Positions 9,758-19,353 of a DNA stretch of 64,000 nt are shown here, piece after piece (position 1 is the stretch's first letter; every line of letters begins with the position of its first letter). The stretch spans positions 4,526,001 through 4,590,000 of the forward strand of contig NZ_CP036319.1 in assembly GCF_007752935.1 (NCBI RefSeq), read 5' to 3'. The stretch is from Crateriforma conspicua. GTDB lineage: Bacteria; Planctomycetota; Planctomycetia; Pirellulales; Pirellulaceae. The translations under genes were made by a program, and so were the position numbers. A model generated the notes under the pieces. It worked only from the letters and a program-made list of their open reading frames with translations, was not told the origin of the DNA and made no database searches.

Positions 9758-9812
9758 CCGATTCGATCCTGGTTGGCGGGACGCCAGAAAACGACGGTCC
9801 CGCCTGAATCGG
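9758..9812. terminator. double-stem terminator between convergent lipoprotein gene and uvrA
   Basis: Two stacked stems: an outer 7-bp pair CCGATTC (9758-9764)/GAATCGG (9806-9812) and an inner 8-bp pair GGCGGGAC (9775-9782)/GTCCCGCC (9797-9804). The element exactly fills the gap between the two convergent stop codons, the expected place for a bidirectional terminator. There is no long T-run. Confidence 0.55.
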
Positions 9813-9813
9813 G

Positions 9814-12675
9814 CTAGTCCGGTTGGGCATCAGCCCAGCGACGCAAACAATCCGCCGTCGCGCCCCGGCCGTCGGCCATGATTTGTTCCGGTGTCCCGGT
9901 GGCAACCACTTGGCCACCGTTTTCCGCCGCGCCCGGCCCCAAATCGATCAGATAGTCGGCCGCCCGCATCATCAGCGGATGGTGTTCGACGACGATCATC
10001 GAATGTCCGTCGGCGATCAAGGCGTCAAAACAGTCCACCAACCGGACGATGTCCGCAAAATGCAATCCGGTGGTCGGTTCGTCCATGATGAACAACGTCT
10101 TGCGTTTCGTCTGGCTGGCCAAAAACGCGGCCAGCTTCAACCGCTGACCTTCGCCACTGGAAAGCGTCGTCGCCCCTTGGCCAAGCGTGACATAGTCCAA
10201 CCCGACGTCGATCATGCGTTTCAAACGCGATTGGACTTTGGCGTGTCCGCGAAAAAAGTGGTACGCCTGGTTGACCGTCATCGCCAACACATCGGCGATG
10301 CTGCGATCGCGATAATGGGCCTGCAGAATCTCGGGACGGAATCGTGTCCCGCGGCATTCGGGACACTGCATGCTGACGTCCGCCAAGAACTGCATGTCGA
10401 CTTCTAAGACGCCCGCACCTTCACAGCGTGGGCATTGGCCTTTGCTGCTGTTGAAGCTGAAGTGCCCCGGGGTCAGGTTCATCGTTTTGGCTTGGACGGT
10501 TTCCGCAAAGACCTTGCGAATCGGATCAAACGCTTTGACAAAGGTCACCGGACAACTGCGGGCGCTGCGGCTGATCGGTGACTGATCGACCAACAGACAA
10601 TCATTCAGCCCGACCAAGCCCCCGATCGATTCCAACGGCAAGACATCACCGGATCGATCGACCGCTCGTGTCCCCAAGGCCGCGCACACTGCCGGATACA
10701 ACGTGTCGTGCACCAGCGAACTTTTGCCGCTGCCCGAAACACCGGTGACCAGACACATCACGCCCCGCGGAATGTCGACATCGATGGATTGCAAGTTGTG
10801 TCCATCGGCACCGCGGATTTGGATCCATCCGGTCGGTTTTCGCGGTGTGCGGTGCGTCAACGTCCTGCCGGATTCGCGACGCAGATATCCCGCGGTGATC
10901 GATTGACGGCTGCGCAGCAGTTGTTTGGGGGTCCCGTCAAAGACGACTTCGCCACCGCCGACGCCCGCTTCCGGACCGATTTCGATCACGCGATCGGCCA
11001 AACGTATCAGCGTTTCATCGTGTTCAACGACGACCACGGTGTTGCCGCGATTCTGCAACCGGACGATGGATTCGACCAATTGGTCCACGTCGGCCGGATG
11101 CAACCCCGCGGTCGGTTCGTCCAGAACATACAGCATGTTGATCAGGTCGCTGCCCAACGCGCCGGTCAACGCCACCCGCTGAGTTTCGCCTCCGGATAAA
11201 GTCCGCAGCGTCCGGTCCAACTGCAAGTAGCCCAGACCCACCGAGTCCAAGAACTGCAAGCGGCGGGTGATCTGATGCACCGGCTCCGATGCAATGTCTT
11301 GTTTGGTTCCTTGCCATTGCATTGCGTTCAAGAAATCACCGACATGCGATGCCGACATGGCCATCACATCGGCAATTGATTGGTCACCGATTCGGTAAGC
11401 CAACACTTCGTCGCGCAGCCGTTTCCCGTGACAATCCGGACAGGTCCGATAGCTGCGATAGCGTGAAGCAAAAATGCGGATGTGCATTTTGTACTTTTTG
11501 CGATCCAACCAAGCAAAGAATCCGTCCAGCCCGCCAAAGTCGCGTTCGGGTACACCGCCGATGATCCACTTCAGATGCTTCTTCTTCAGCTTTTTGAACG
11601 GAACATCCACCGGGATGTCATAGTCGTCGGCCAAAGCCAACAGCTCATCCAACTCGTGACGATAAGACGGCGTATTCCACGGTGCGATCGCGCCTTCGGC
11701 GATCGACTTGTCACGATCCGGGACCACCAAGTCCATATCCACGTCGACGACATCGCCGAAGCCTTCGCAGGTCGGGCAGGCCCCCAGCGGATGATTGAAA
11801 TTGAACAACCGTGGTACGGGATCAGGAAAATCAATGTCACAGGATTCGCAGCGTCGCGACCGGCTGATCACTCGCCGTTGAAACGACCGCCCGTCCACTT
11901 CCATCACCGATGCGGACCAGGGTTCGGCGTTGAAATCATCCGGCGTTTGCGCCAACACGACGGCTTTGCCATAGCCTTCGGTCATCGCGGTTTCCAGCGA
12001 TTCGGTCAGCCGGCTGAGATCATCACGGCCGGAAACACGGTCGACCACCACGATCGCTTCGGTTCCACCACGCCCCACTTTGGCCGCCATCGGACGTCGG
12101 TCTTCGTCAGACAGCCGGAACGTCTGGCCTCCGATGATCAGCCGGACATAACCTTCCTGCTGCAATCCCAACAGGATCTCCGATGCGTCCTTGCGATTGG
12201 GTAGATGCACCGGGAACCCGATCACCGAACGAGTCGAATCGCCCAGCGACCGCATTTGCGCGGCTACCGTTTCCGGATCGTCGGCCACCACCGGCTTGCC
12301 ACAGGACGGGCAAATCAGATCGGCGGCCTTGGCGAACAACAACCGCAAGTGATCGGCAATGTCGGTGGCGGTGGCGACGGTGCTGCGGTTCGTCTTGGTG
12401 GTGCCTTTGCGTGTGACCGCCAAAGCCGGTGGGATACCGGTGATTTGATCACAGTCGGGCTTGTCCAAACGTTCCAGATACTGCCGCGCGTATGCGGAAA
12501 AACTTTCGATGTAACACCGCTGGCCTTCGGCATACAAAGTGTCCAGGGCCAGCGACGTCTTCCCGCTGCCCGACAGCCCACACACGGCCACCAGCGCACC
12601 GTGCGGAATGTCCACATCGATATTCTTCAGGTTGTGAACGCGGCATCCCCGCACCCCGATGACAGATCCAGCCAA
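9814..12675 (-). CDS. uvrA: excinuclease ABC subunit A
   Basis: Damage-recognition ATPase of nucleotide excision repair, working with UvrB and UvrC. The 953 residues carry the full UvrA layout. Walker A GLSGSGKT is at about 33-40, followed by the Q-loop region YIESFSAYARQYLERLDKP. A Cys-pair zinc module starts at CESCDIDF and ends at CPTCEG. The first signature is LSGGETQRVALTGALGS with Walker B MLYVLDEPTAGLHP. The second Walker A is GVSGSGKSSLVHDTLYP, the second zinc module runs from CPRCEGAG to CPECRG, and the second signature is LSSGEGQRLKLAAFL with LFIMDEPTTGLHF. The length fits a single-copy UvrA, not the tandem-duplicated UvrA of some planctomycetes. No recognisable LexA operator was found upstream. 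Confidence 0.96.
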   Translation of the reverse strand: MAGSVIGVRGCRVHNLKNIDVDIPHGALVAVCGLSGSGKTSLALDTLYAEGQRCYIESFSAYARQYLERLDKPDCDQITGIPPALAVTRKGTTKTNRSTVATATDIADHLRLLFAKAADLICPSCGKPVVADDPETVAAQMRSLGDSTRSVIGFPVHLPNRKDASEILLGLQQEGYVRLIIGGQTFRLSDEDRRPMAAKVGRGGTEAIVVVDRVSGRDDLSRLTESLETAMTEGYGKAVVLAQTPDDFNAEPWSASVMEVDGRSFQRRVISRSRRCESCDIDFPDPVPRLFNFNHPLGACPTCEGFGDVVDVDMDLVVPDRDKSIAEGAIAPWNTPSYRHELDELLALADDYDIPVDVPFKKLKKKHLKWIIGGVPERDFGGLDGFFAWLDRKKYKMHIRIFASRYRSYRTCPDCHGKRLRDEVLAYRIGDQSIADVMAMSASHVGDFLNAMQWQGTKQDIASEPVHQITRRLQFLDSVGLGYLQLDRTLRTLSGGETQRVALTGALGSDLINMLYVLDEPTAGLHPADVDQLVESIVRLQNRGNTVVVVEHDETLIRLADRVIEIGPEAGVGGGEVVFDGTPKQLLRSRQSITAGYLRRESGRTLTHRTPRKPTGWIQIRGADGHNLQSIDVDIPRGVMCLVTGVSGSGKSSLVHDTLYPAVCAALGTRAVDRSGDVLPLESIGGLVGLNDCLLVDQSPISRSARSCPVTFVKAFDPIRKVFAETVQAKTMNLTPGHFSFNSSKGQCPRCEGAGVLEVDMQFLADVSMQCPECRGTRFRPEILQAHYRDRSIADVLAMTVNQAYHFFRGHAKVQSRLKRMIDVGLDYVTLGQGATTLSSGEGQRLKLAAFLASQTKRKTLFIMDEPTTGLHFADIVRLVDCFDALIADGHSMIVVEHHPLMMRAADYLIDLGPGAAENGGQVVATGTPEQIMADGRGATADCLRRWADAQPD

Positions 12676-12914
12676 ACGAATTTCCCGTGTCGTCGATCGT
12701 TCGCGTCAAAAAGACATTTCTTGCGGCCATCGGTGGCGATTGTTCGCCGACCGGCAAAGGTCCGCAATTGTGGCGGCATTGTTTCGGGTCAACAATGGTC
12801 GACCTGACCGGCCGCGATCCCGCGGTGAACCATCCCGCTGAAACGAACCACCGATCGCCCACTCGATCCCTTTTGCCGTTGCCCCCCGGCCGGCGTGTAC
12901 CACGAGCCCATCGC

Positions 12915-13454
12915 ATGAGCACCAGCGAACCCCGCGTTTCATCATCCGATGCCGACACCCCCGCCGGTGTCCGCACCGACCGCCTAGCGCCGACGCCACG
13001 GCTGTCCAGTCGCGGTCTGTCGATTGCGTTGTTGATGACCTGCCTGTTGCCGCTTTGTGGGCTCAGCCTGTACGCCGTTTTGTTCGGCCGGGCGGCACAG
13101 CACACGCTGGATGTCGACGTCCAACTGGACCGTCGCGCGGTTCCCGCCGTGGGCGGCGGCGGTGCGTTTTTGACCGAAGTGGTTGTGATCGAAAACCAGT
13201 CGGATCAGGATATCCCCAACCTGACGGTCGATTTAAACGGACAGTATTTCCTGTACCAAGACGCACCACTGTCGCAGGGCGACACGCTGGTCGTGCCGCA
13301 AAACATCTTTGCCACCAAAAGCAACCAGCGTTTCGTTCCGGGACGCTATCCGATCACCGATGTCACGGTGACCGGCCGTCTGCCCAGCGGTGCCCGCGGC
13401 GTGACCGAAACGTTGTTCGATCCCGAAACAGGTGCCGCCATCGACCACGAATGA
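12915..13454 (+). CDS. membrane-anchored protein of unknown function
   Basis: From ATG 12915, 180 residues: a polar N-terminus of ~35 residues, one transmembrane segment (SIALLMTCLLPLCGLSLYAVLF, about 36-57), and an extracytoplasmic beta-rich domain with VGGGGAFLTEVVVIENQSD, IPNLTVDLNGQYF and RYPITDVTVTGRLPSGARG. The frame is open to 12687, but the upstream part lacks protein character. It ends 22 nt before the probable start of the S9 peptidase and is likely co-transcribed with it. No function is recognised. Confidence 0.65.
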   Translation: MSTSEPRVSSSDADTPAGVRTDRLAPTPRLSSRGLSIALLMTCLLPLCGLSLYAVLFGRAAQHTLDVDVQLDRRAVPAVGGGGAFLTEVVVIENQSDQDIPNLTVDLNGQYFLYQDAPLSQGDTLVVPQNIFATKSNQRFVPGRYPITDVTVTGRLPSGARGVTETLFDPETGAAIDHE

Positions 13455-13476
13455 CGTTTTCGCGAGCCCCAACCTC

Positions 13477-15969
13477 ATGCGTGACCGTACCAATCAAAGC
13501 TCCGTACCGTCCGCATCGCGGTTGTTGTCAACGCATCGGTCGCGCGTGATTTGGCTTTGCGTTCTTGTCGCGTGGATCGGCACCGCGGGGCCAAGTTTCG
13601 GCCAGGGCAGCCGCAGCGACTACCAGCGATGGGAAACGCTGGATCGCACCGTCGCCGGCAAGGTCTTTCGCAATGACGTTTCGGCTCATTGGATCAACGA
13701 CGACCTGTTTTGGTACCGCGTGCGGACCCGCGACCAGGGCGAACGGTTTGTGGTGGTCAACGCCGCGACCGGGAAAAAGTCGTCCGACTATGACCGCGAC
13801 CAACTCCGCGATGCCATCGCCGGCGATGCCGAAGACGTGGACATCGATTCGATTTTTGGGCTGAAACCCCGTCGAACCATCGCGTCAAGCCATTATCGTG
13901 GTTCGCCCACCAGTATCGAATTTGACAACCGCACCGACCAGGATTTGAAAGTCCATTACCGCAGCGGCGACGGCACCGAGCGGTATTACGGTGACGTCAA
14001 AGCCGGCGCGTCACGACAGTGGTCCACCTACGACGGACACGCGTGGGTCTTGCGGAACGCCGACGGCAAGGCGATTGCATGCTTTGTTGCCGACACGACA
14101 CCGGGCATCGCCGTAATCGATGCGGACACCCCACGCCCCGCGTCTGCCCAGCCCAGACGCCGACGCGATGAATCACGATTGCAGAAATCGCCCGACGAAG
14201 CGTGGGAAATTCGTATCGACGACCACAACCTTCACCTGACCCACCGTGACGACGCAGCCAAAAATTGGACCACCGCGGACGGATCGCAACCGCACAGTTA
14301 TGGCGGCAAAGTTCATTGGTCGCCCGATTCGAAACACTTCGTCGTGATGAAAACACGACCGGGAACACGACGCAAAATCCATCTGATCGATTCTTCACCG
14401 GACGACAGCCATCACGGCAAACTGCTCACTCTTGATTACGCCAAACCGGGTGACGATTTAGACGTTCGCACATTGATTCTGTTTTCCGCCGATGGTTCAC
14501 GACGTTTCGAGATCGACAACACGCGGTTTCCGAATCCTTATCAGTTGTCCGATTTCCAGTGGGATCCCGATTCGTCGGGCTTCAGCTTCCTGTACAACCA
14601 ACGCGGGCATCAGGTGTTGCGTCTGGTCAGGGTGAATGCGGATGACGGGTCGACGTCAACGCTGATCGATGAAACCAGTGATACGTTCATCTGCTATTCC
14701 AGCAAGAATTATCTGCGTCGCTTGCACGGAAGCGATGAAGCGATCTGGATGAGCGAACGCAGCGGCTGGAATCATCTGTATCTGGTCGATCAGAAGTCCG
14801 GCAAGATGTCCGACATCACGCACGGATGCCTTGGGCTGGACGGCCAATTTGTGGTTCGCGGCGTGGAAAAGGTGGATGCGGAGAAACGCCGACTTTGGGT
14901 GAAAGTCAGCGGCATCCATCCGGGCGAAGATCCCTATCACGTACATTTGTTGGCGGTCGACTTCGACGGCAACAACGCGACCATTCTTACCGGGGGCGAC
15001 GGCAATCACCGCTGGGACTTCAGCCCGAATGGACGCTATCTGATTGATCAATACAGCCGCGTGGACCTGCCGAACCGATCGGTGCTGCGCGATGCGGAAA
15101 CGGGCAAAAGTATCTGTGAACTGGAAACGGCCGACATACGCGCGCTGTTGGAAACCGGATGGCGTGTCCCGGAACGTTTTGTCGCCAAAGGCCGCGACGG
15201 CCAAACCGACATCCATGGAATCATTGTCCGTCCGACCGGCTTTGATCCGCGGCGGAAATACCCGGTCTTGGAATACATCTATGCCGGCCCCCACGGTTCA
15301 TTTGTCCCCAAGTCATTCGGCACGCATTCGCGGTTGTACAAAATGGCGGAACTGGGGTTCATCGTCGTCCAAATCGATGGCATGGGCACCAACCACCGCA
15401 GCAAAGCCTTTCACGACGTGTGTTGGAAGAACCTGGGCGACAGCGGGTTCCCCGATCGCATCGCTTGGATGAAAGCGGCCGCGGAAACACGCCCCGAGAT
15501 GGACCTCCGCCGCGTCGGCATCTGGGGCGGTTCGGCCGGCGGACAAAGCGCACTTCGCGCGCTGTTGGCACACGGTGACTTCTATCAAGCAGCCGTCGCC
15601 GACTGTGGTTGTCACGACAATCGCGTGGACAAGATCTGGTGGAACGAACAATGGATGGGCTGGCCGATCGGTCCCCATTACAAGGAACAATCCAACGTCA
15701 CTTGTGCACATCAATTGCGGGGCGATCTGATGCTGATCGTCGGTGAACTGGATCGCAACGTGGATCCGATCAGCACGATGCAAGTGGTCGATGCGTTGGT
15801 CCGTGCCGACAAAGACTTTGAACTGTTGGTCATGCCCGGTGTCGGTCACGGTGCGGCCGGACATCCGTATGCGGCACGTCGGCAAGCCGATTTCTTTGTC
15901 CGCAAACTTCAGGGCCGCCAACCACGCTGGGACTCCGACGACCGGAACAACGAACCGGACACCGACTGA
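13477..15969 (+). CDS. exported S9 family peptidase (dipeptidyl peptidase IV-like)
   Basis: Prolyl oligopeptidase-clan serine peptidase, expected to release dipeptides outside the cytoplasm. From ATG 13477 the protein has 830 residues: a signal segment (VIWLCVLVAWIGTAGPSFGQ), an N-terminal beta-propeller (for example WDPDSSGFSFLYNQRG and WMSERSGWNHLYLVD) and a C-terminal alpha/beta hydrolase domain. The nucleophile sits in GIWGGSAGGQSA near residue 685, the Asp in GELDRNVDP and the His in GVGHGAAGHP, so the triad is complete. An in-frame ATG at 13432 overlaps the upstream gene, so 13477 is preferred. A ~100-residue insertion before the propeller (IEFDNRTDQDLKVHYRS) looks like a small beta domain. 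Confidence 0.9.
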   Translation: MRDRTNQSSVPSASRLLSTHRSRVIWLCVLVAWIGTAGPSFGQGSRSDYQRWETLDRTVAGKVFRNDVSAHWINDDLFWYRVRTRDQGERFVVVNAATGKKSSDYDRDQLRDAIAGDAEDVDIDSIFGLKPRRTIASSHYRGSPTSIEFDNRTDQDLKVHYRSGDGTERYYGDVKAGASRQWSTYDGHAWVLRNADGKAIACFVADTTPGIAVIDADTPRPASAQPRRRRDESRLQKSPDEAWEIRIDDHNLHLTHRDDAAKNWTTADGSQPHSYGGKVHWSPDSKHFVVMKTRPGTRRKIHLIDSSPDDSHHGKLLTLDYAKPGDDLDVRTLILFSADGSRRFEIDNTRFPNPYQLSDFQWDPDSSGFSFLYNQRGHQVLRLVRVNADDGSTSTLIDETSDTFICYSSKNYLRRLHGSDEAIWMSERSGWNHLYLVDQKSGKMSDITHGCLGLDGQFVVRGVEKVDAEKRRLWVKVSGIHPGEDPYHVHLLAVDFDGNNATILTGGDGNHRWDFSPNGRYLIDQYSRVDLPNRSVLRDAETGKSICELETADIRALLETGWRVPERFVAKGRDGQTDIHGIIVRPTGFDPRRKYPVLEYIYAGPHGSFVPKSFGTHSRLYKMAELGFIVVQIDGMGTNHRSKAFHDVCWKNLGDSGFPDRIAWMKAAAETRPEMDLRRVGIWGGSAGGQSALRALLAHGDFYQAAVADCGCHDNRVDKIWWNEQWMGWPIGPHYKEQSNVTCAHQLRGDLMLIVGELDRNVDPISTMQVVDALVRADKDFELLVMPGVGHGAAGHPYAARRQADFFVRKLQGRQPRWDSDDRNNEPDTD

Positions 15970-15989
15970 TCCAAAGATTCGGCGAAGTC

Positions 15990-17582
15990 TCAGCTTGCGG
16001 AAACCGGCTGTTTGGACGTCCGCTGCTGTTCGTCGATCACGCGTTTTGGCACCAGCGTTTTTCGTGGCAGCGTGATCGTTGACGAGATCAGCAGGCTGGA
16101 CAACAGCCCTATCACGGCCGTCCCGGTTAACAGGAATGGCACCCACACCGGCACTTGGTTCACGTCCAACGACAACGTCCAAGCCCAATTGGATATTTGC
16201 CAAGTGCTGTAACGAAAATCACGCCCATCGGCCAAATAGAGACCGATCGAATAGGGAATGACCGCGGCAAACACCGCCACCACGATGAAAGCGGCGATGC
16301 CGAATTCGACACGGACGTGATGAAACCGACGCACGAAAGCGACCAACCAACGCGTGGCGACCAAAAAGATCACCGCATAAGCACCAAGCATGGTCACAAA
16401 ATTGGTTGCCTGGTCAAAGAAGCCGGACGGCATCGTACTGTTCGGCTGATTGCGGTACAGACGCAATACTTCCAAAGAAACCACCAACACACTGACCAAA
16501 CCGACCACGCCGAAGATCAATCCAGCGGCGGGCCCCGGCGTCAAGAATGTGCCCACCGCGCGACCGGCGAACGTTTCCGGCAATTCACGCCGAATCCGCG
16601 GCGTCATCGCCGGTGATTCCGCAGCCATCATCGATCCGCTGACCAACCACAAAATGGTCAAGAAAATCGCGGTCGGAAACGCAAGCACCAGCCCCTCTTC
16701 GGCAAACACTTGGACACCAAAAACGTTCAGCCCGATCGCGATCACGGTCAACAACAACAACGACAATCGCAAACGCGTCGACCGGTTTTCGCTTTCCGGC
16801 GTCAGCATCATTGCCGTCGTGGTCACCAACAGGTTGCCAATCGCAAACGAAAGCAACAAAGCCGACACGACCGCGAACACAATCAAGGTGGTAGGGAACG
16901 GAATGCCAAACCAGATCATCGTGATGCAGGCGGCACCGATGACGTATTCACCCAGCAATAACATCGACAAGACCAACAACAGCGTGACCACGCGGGCATT
17001 ACGCGATCGCGACTGGGGGGCAAACGTCAACGCCGCGGTGGTCAGCAACAGACCACACAGAAACAAGAACGCCATCACCAGCAATAGCGTGGGCAAATCA
17101 ATACCTCGCAACGTGTAGGCGAATGCAAAGCAGGGCAACAACGCGACGAAATACAGGGTCATCTGCAGCGTGCCGCTGGCCAATTTGCCCAGCACGATTT
17201 GCCAGGGGCTAAGCGTCGATATCGACAACAGTTCCAACGTGCCGTCGTCCAACTCCGCCTCCAAACTTCGATACGCTGCCAGCGGAACGACCAACAGCAT
17301 CGGGACGGCCAGCACCACGTAGTAACCAACCAGCATGAAGGACGCGGTCGGCGTGGTGTAGATCTGGGGCATCCGCATCATGCTGCCGACGATCGTCCAG
17401 CCGAGTGCGGCGATCAGCAACAAGGAAAACGTCACCAGAAATTGCCGACTCTTCAGGGCCTGGCGAGTCTCCTTGACCAGAATCGGATTGATCCAGTCGC
17501 CGATCCGCAAACACCAATCGTCGATTTTTCGCAGCCACGGCGGAGTCGAATCCGACGGCCCGGTCAACGCAGGGGAAGCCAT
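15990..17582 (-). CDS. ABC-2 type transporter permease
   Basis: About 530 residues with roughly 12 hydrophobic segments. Near the N-terminus it has INPILVKETRQALKSRQF, typical of ABC-2 permeases related to export and gliding systems, then AYRSLEAELDDGTLELLSISTLSPWQIVLGK, the conserved cytoplasmic loop of the family. AAGGAAAA immediately before the ATG at 17582 supports that start over the upstream ATG at 17600. No ATPase subunit is encoded next to it in this window, so the partner and substrate are unknown. A perfect palindrome (17621-17634) lies 39 nt upstream. Confidence 0.8.
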   Translation of the reverse strand: MASPALTGPSDSTPPWLRKIDDWCLRIGDWINPILVKETRQALKSRQFLVTFSLLLIAALGWTIVGSMMRMPQIYTTPTASFMLVGYYVVLAVPMLLVVPLAAYRSLEAELDDGTLELLSISTLSPWQIVLGKLASGTLQMTLYFVALLPCFAFAYTLRGIDLPTLLLVMAFLFLCGLLLTTAALTFAPQSRSRNARVVTLLLVLSMLLLGEYVIGAACITMIWFGIPFPTTLIVFAVVSALLLSFAIGNLLVTTTAMMLTPESENRSTRLRLSLLLLTVIAIGLNVFGVQVFAEEGLVLAFPTAIFLTILWLVSGSMMAAESPAMTPRIRRELPETFAGRAVGTFLTPGPAAGLIFGVVGLVSVLVVSLEVLRLYRNQPNSTMPSGFFDQATNFVTMLGAYAVIFLVATRWLVAFVRRFHHVRVEFGIAAFIVVAVFAAVIPYSIGLYLADGRDFRYSTWQISNWAWTLSLDVNQVPVWVPFLLTGTAVIGLLSSLLISSTITLPRKTLVPKRVIDEQQRTSKQPVSAS

Positions 17583-17620
17583 GGTTTTCCTTTTCTTCAC
17601 CGAACATTTGCCATCATTTT

Positions 17621-17634
17621 GGGGTGATCACCCC
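17621..17634. promoter_or_regulatory. perfect 14-bp palindrome, candidate operator
   Basis: GGGGTGATCACCCC is a perfect dyad 39 nt upstream of the ABC permease start codon, in the space shared with the divergent lexA gene. The position and symmetry fit a dimeric repressor site. It is too short, and lacks a loop, to act as an RNA hairpin. The cognate regulator is unknown. Confidence 0.4.
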
Positions 17635-17738
17635 CATCGACCGTCGTAAGATCGATATCATACAAACAACCAGGTAGACGGTTGACCAGACTTCGCCAAT
17701 CAGCCGTCACGGGCAATTGGTATGGACGCCTGTGCAAG

Positions 17739-17758
17739 TAATGCTAATATGTGCATTA
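17739..17758. promoter_or_regulatory. candidate lexA promoter/operator dyad
   Basis: TAATGC and GCATTA form a perfect 6-bp inverted repeat around TAATATGT; the spacer includes a -10-like TAATAT. It lies about 90 nt upstream of the lexA GTG. LexA usually represses its own gene, so a dyad across the -10 is a plausible SOS box, but the consensus in this lineage is not known to me. Confidence 0.35.
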
Positions 17759-17849
17759 TCAAAATGATCTCAACGGTCATTTGCGCCCCCATCCACGGTC
17801 GGCGATTCGTTGGCGACGCCATTCTCGCAAAGGTTTAGGAGGTATCCGA

Positions 17850-18455
17850 GTGACGACCACGGCACAGTTGACCGAGCGTCAGCAGAACGTTTACGACATG
17901 ATTCGCGGACTGATCATCGAGCGGGGCTACGGCCCGACGGTCCGAGAAATCGGTGAACACTTCGGCATCAAAAGCCCCAACGGGGTGATGTGCCACCTGC
18001 GTGCTCTTGAACGCAAAGGTCTGATCACTCGCAGTCCCAACAAGTCTCGTGCTATCGAATTGACATCGCCGGCGGACCGCAGCGGCCACGCGTTGCCGAT
18101 GGTCGGCGTCGTCGCGGCCGGCCCGACGACTCTTGCATTTGAGCAGAACGAACGGGTCGATGTGGGACAGTTGTTGTTCAGCAACGATCGATTCATGTTG
18201 CAGGTCAGCGGCGACAGCATGGTCAACGCCCACATCGCCGACGGCGACTACGTGGTCATCCAGCGTCAAGAAAACGCTCAGCCCGGCCAAATGGTCGTCG
18301 CGCAGACCCCCGACGGCGAAGCGACGTTGAAGTATTGGTATCCCGAAGGCGATCGGATCCGATTGCAACCGGCCAACGACAACATGGACCCGATCTTCGT
18401 CCGCGAAGCCAAGATCCTGGGTATCGCCGTCGGCGTGGTCCGCACCCGAGTCTGA
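17850..18455 (+). CDS. lexA: LexA repressor / SOS regulator
   Basis: Transcriptional repressor of the SOS regulon, inactivated by RecA-stimulated self-cleavage. It starts at GTG 17850 after a perfect AGGAGG, giving 201 residues; the open frame upstream to 17751 has no such site. The N-terminal winged helix spans about 5-70 (PTVREIGEHFGIKSPNGVMCHLRAL is the recognition region, in two stretches). The Ala-Gly cleavage site is at A90-G91. The catalytic Ser is S123 in VSGDSMV and the Lys is K161 in EATLKYW. All functional residues are present. The gene stands alone, divergent from an ABC permease. Confidence 0.95.
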   Translation: MTTTAQLTERQQNVYDMIRGLIIERGYGPTVREIGEHFGIKSPNGVMCHLRALERKGLITRSPNKSRAIELTSPADRSGHALPMVGVVAAGPTTLAFEQNERVDVGQLLFSNDRFMLQVSGDSMVNAHIADGDYVVIQRQENAQPGQMVVAQTPDGEATLKYWYPEGDRIRLQPANDNMDPIFVREAKILGIAVGVVRTRV

Positions 18456-18537
18456 TCAGCCGCATCATTCTGATCTGCGGCATCCGCACGCACGGCCGAC
18501 GCGGTTCGGCCGGGTCAGGACCGATGACCGACCGCGT

Positions 18538-19239
18538 CTACAAAGATGCCAGCACTCGCGGCACTTCTTCCGAAGCCCGGCCGCGAATCGTTTCATCAAA
18601 CGCACCACTGGCCGGCGTGTCGTCCAAATTGATTTCGATTCGGCGACAATGAACGGGCGTCTGACTGACGATGCCCGCCGCGGGATAGACCAGCCCCGAC
18701 GTGCCGATGGCCAGAAACACGTCGGCTTTCCGGGCCGCCCGTTCGATCGATTCCAATCCCAACGGAACCTCGCCAAACCAAACGACGTGTGGGCGCAATC
18801 GCCCACGCAGTTTCGCATTTTCCGGGTCAGCCGGGTGCGGGGTTTCAAGCGAAAGGTCTTCCGTCCAGTCGAACAGTTCACCGGTGTCGATGCATCGGAC
18901 CTTCATCAGTTCGCCGTGCATCGGCAACACCCGCTTGCTGCCGGCCCGTTGGTGCAGGTTGTCGATGTTCTGGGTCACCAACAAGAAATCACCCGAATCA
19001 TGGCCACGTTCGAAGTCCGCAAGCGCAACATGCGCCGCGTTGGGCTGGATCAACGGGTCCTGTAGTTTGCGTCGCCGCAAGTTGTAGAACCGATGCACCA
19101 ACACGGGATCGGCATCAAAGCCCTCCGGCGACGCCACTTGTTCGACCCGATGGCCTTCCCACAAACCATCGGCACCACGAAACGTGGGGATACCCGATTC
19201 CGCGGAAATCCCGGCACCGGTCAAAATGAGAACGTTCAT
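18538..19239 (-). CDS. cobB: CobB-type NAD-dependent protein deacylase (sirtuin)
   Basis: Removes acyl groups from lysines using NAD+. The 233 residues begin with ILTGAGISAESGIPTFR, the NAD-binding signature, followed by TQNIDNLHQRAGS and the catalytic His in LPMHGELMKVRC. RPHVVWFGEVPLG, IGTSGLVYPAAG and a final INLD segment match class III/CobB sirtuins closely. The zinc module is degenerate: only the first Cys (VRCIDTG) remains, and the later Cys cluster of E. coli CobB is replaced by PHPADPENAKLRG. The ATG at 19239 starts directly at the Rossmann strand, which is short but consistent. Confidence 0.9.
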   Translation of the reverse strand: MNVLILTGAGISAESGIPTFRGADGLWEGHRVEQVASPEGFDADPVLVHRFYNLRRRKLQDPLIQPNAAHVALADFERGHDSGDFLLVTQNIDNLHQRAGSKRVLPMHGELMKVRCIDTGELFDWTEDLSLETPHPADPENAKLRGRLRPHVVWFGEVPLGLESIERAARKADVFLAIGTSGLVYPAAGIVSQTPVHCRRIEINLDDTPASGAFDETIRGRASEEVPRVLASL

Positions 19240-19353
19240 CGAATCGGCCCGTCGCTCAAAGGATGCAGTCGATCAATGGATGCAGTGGTGCGGATGCCCG
19301 GCGGCACTTCGACAAGCGACGCGCCGGGCGGGGTCAAACTCGGGCCCGTTCGA

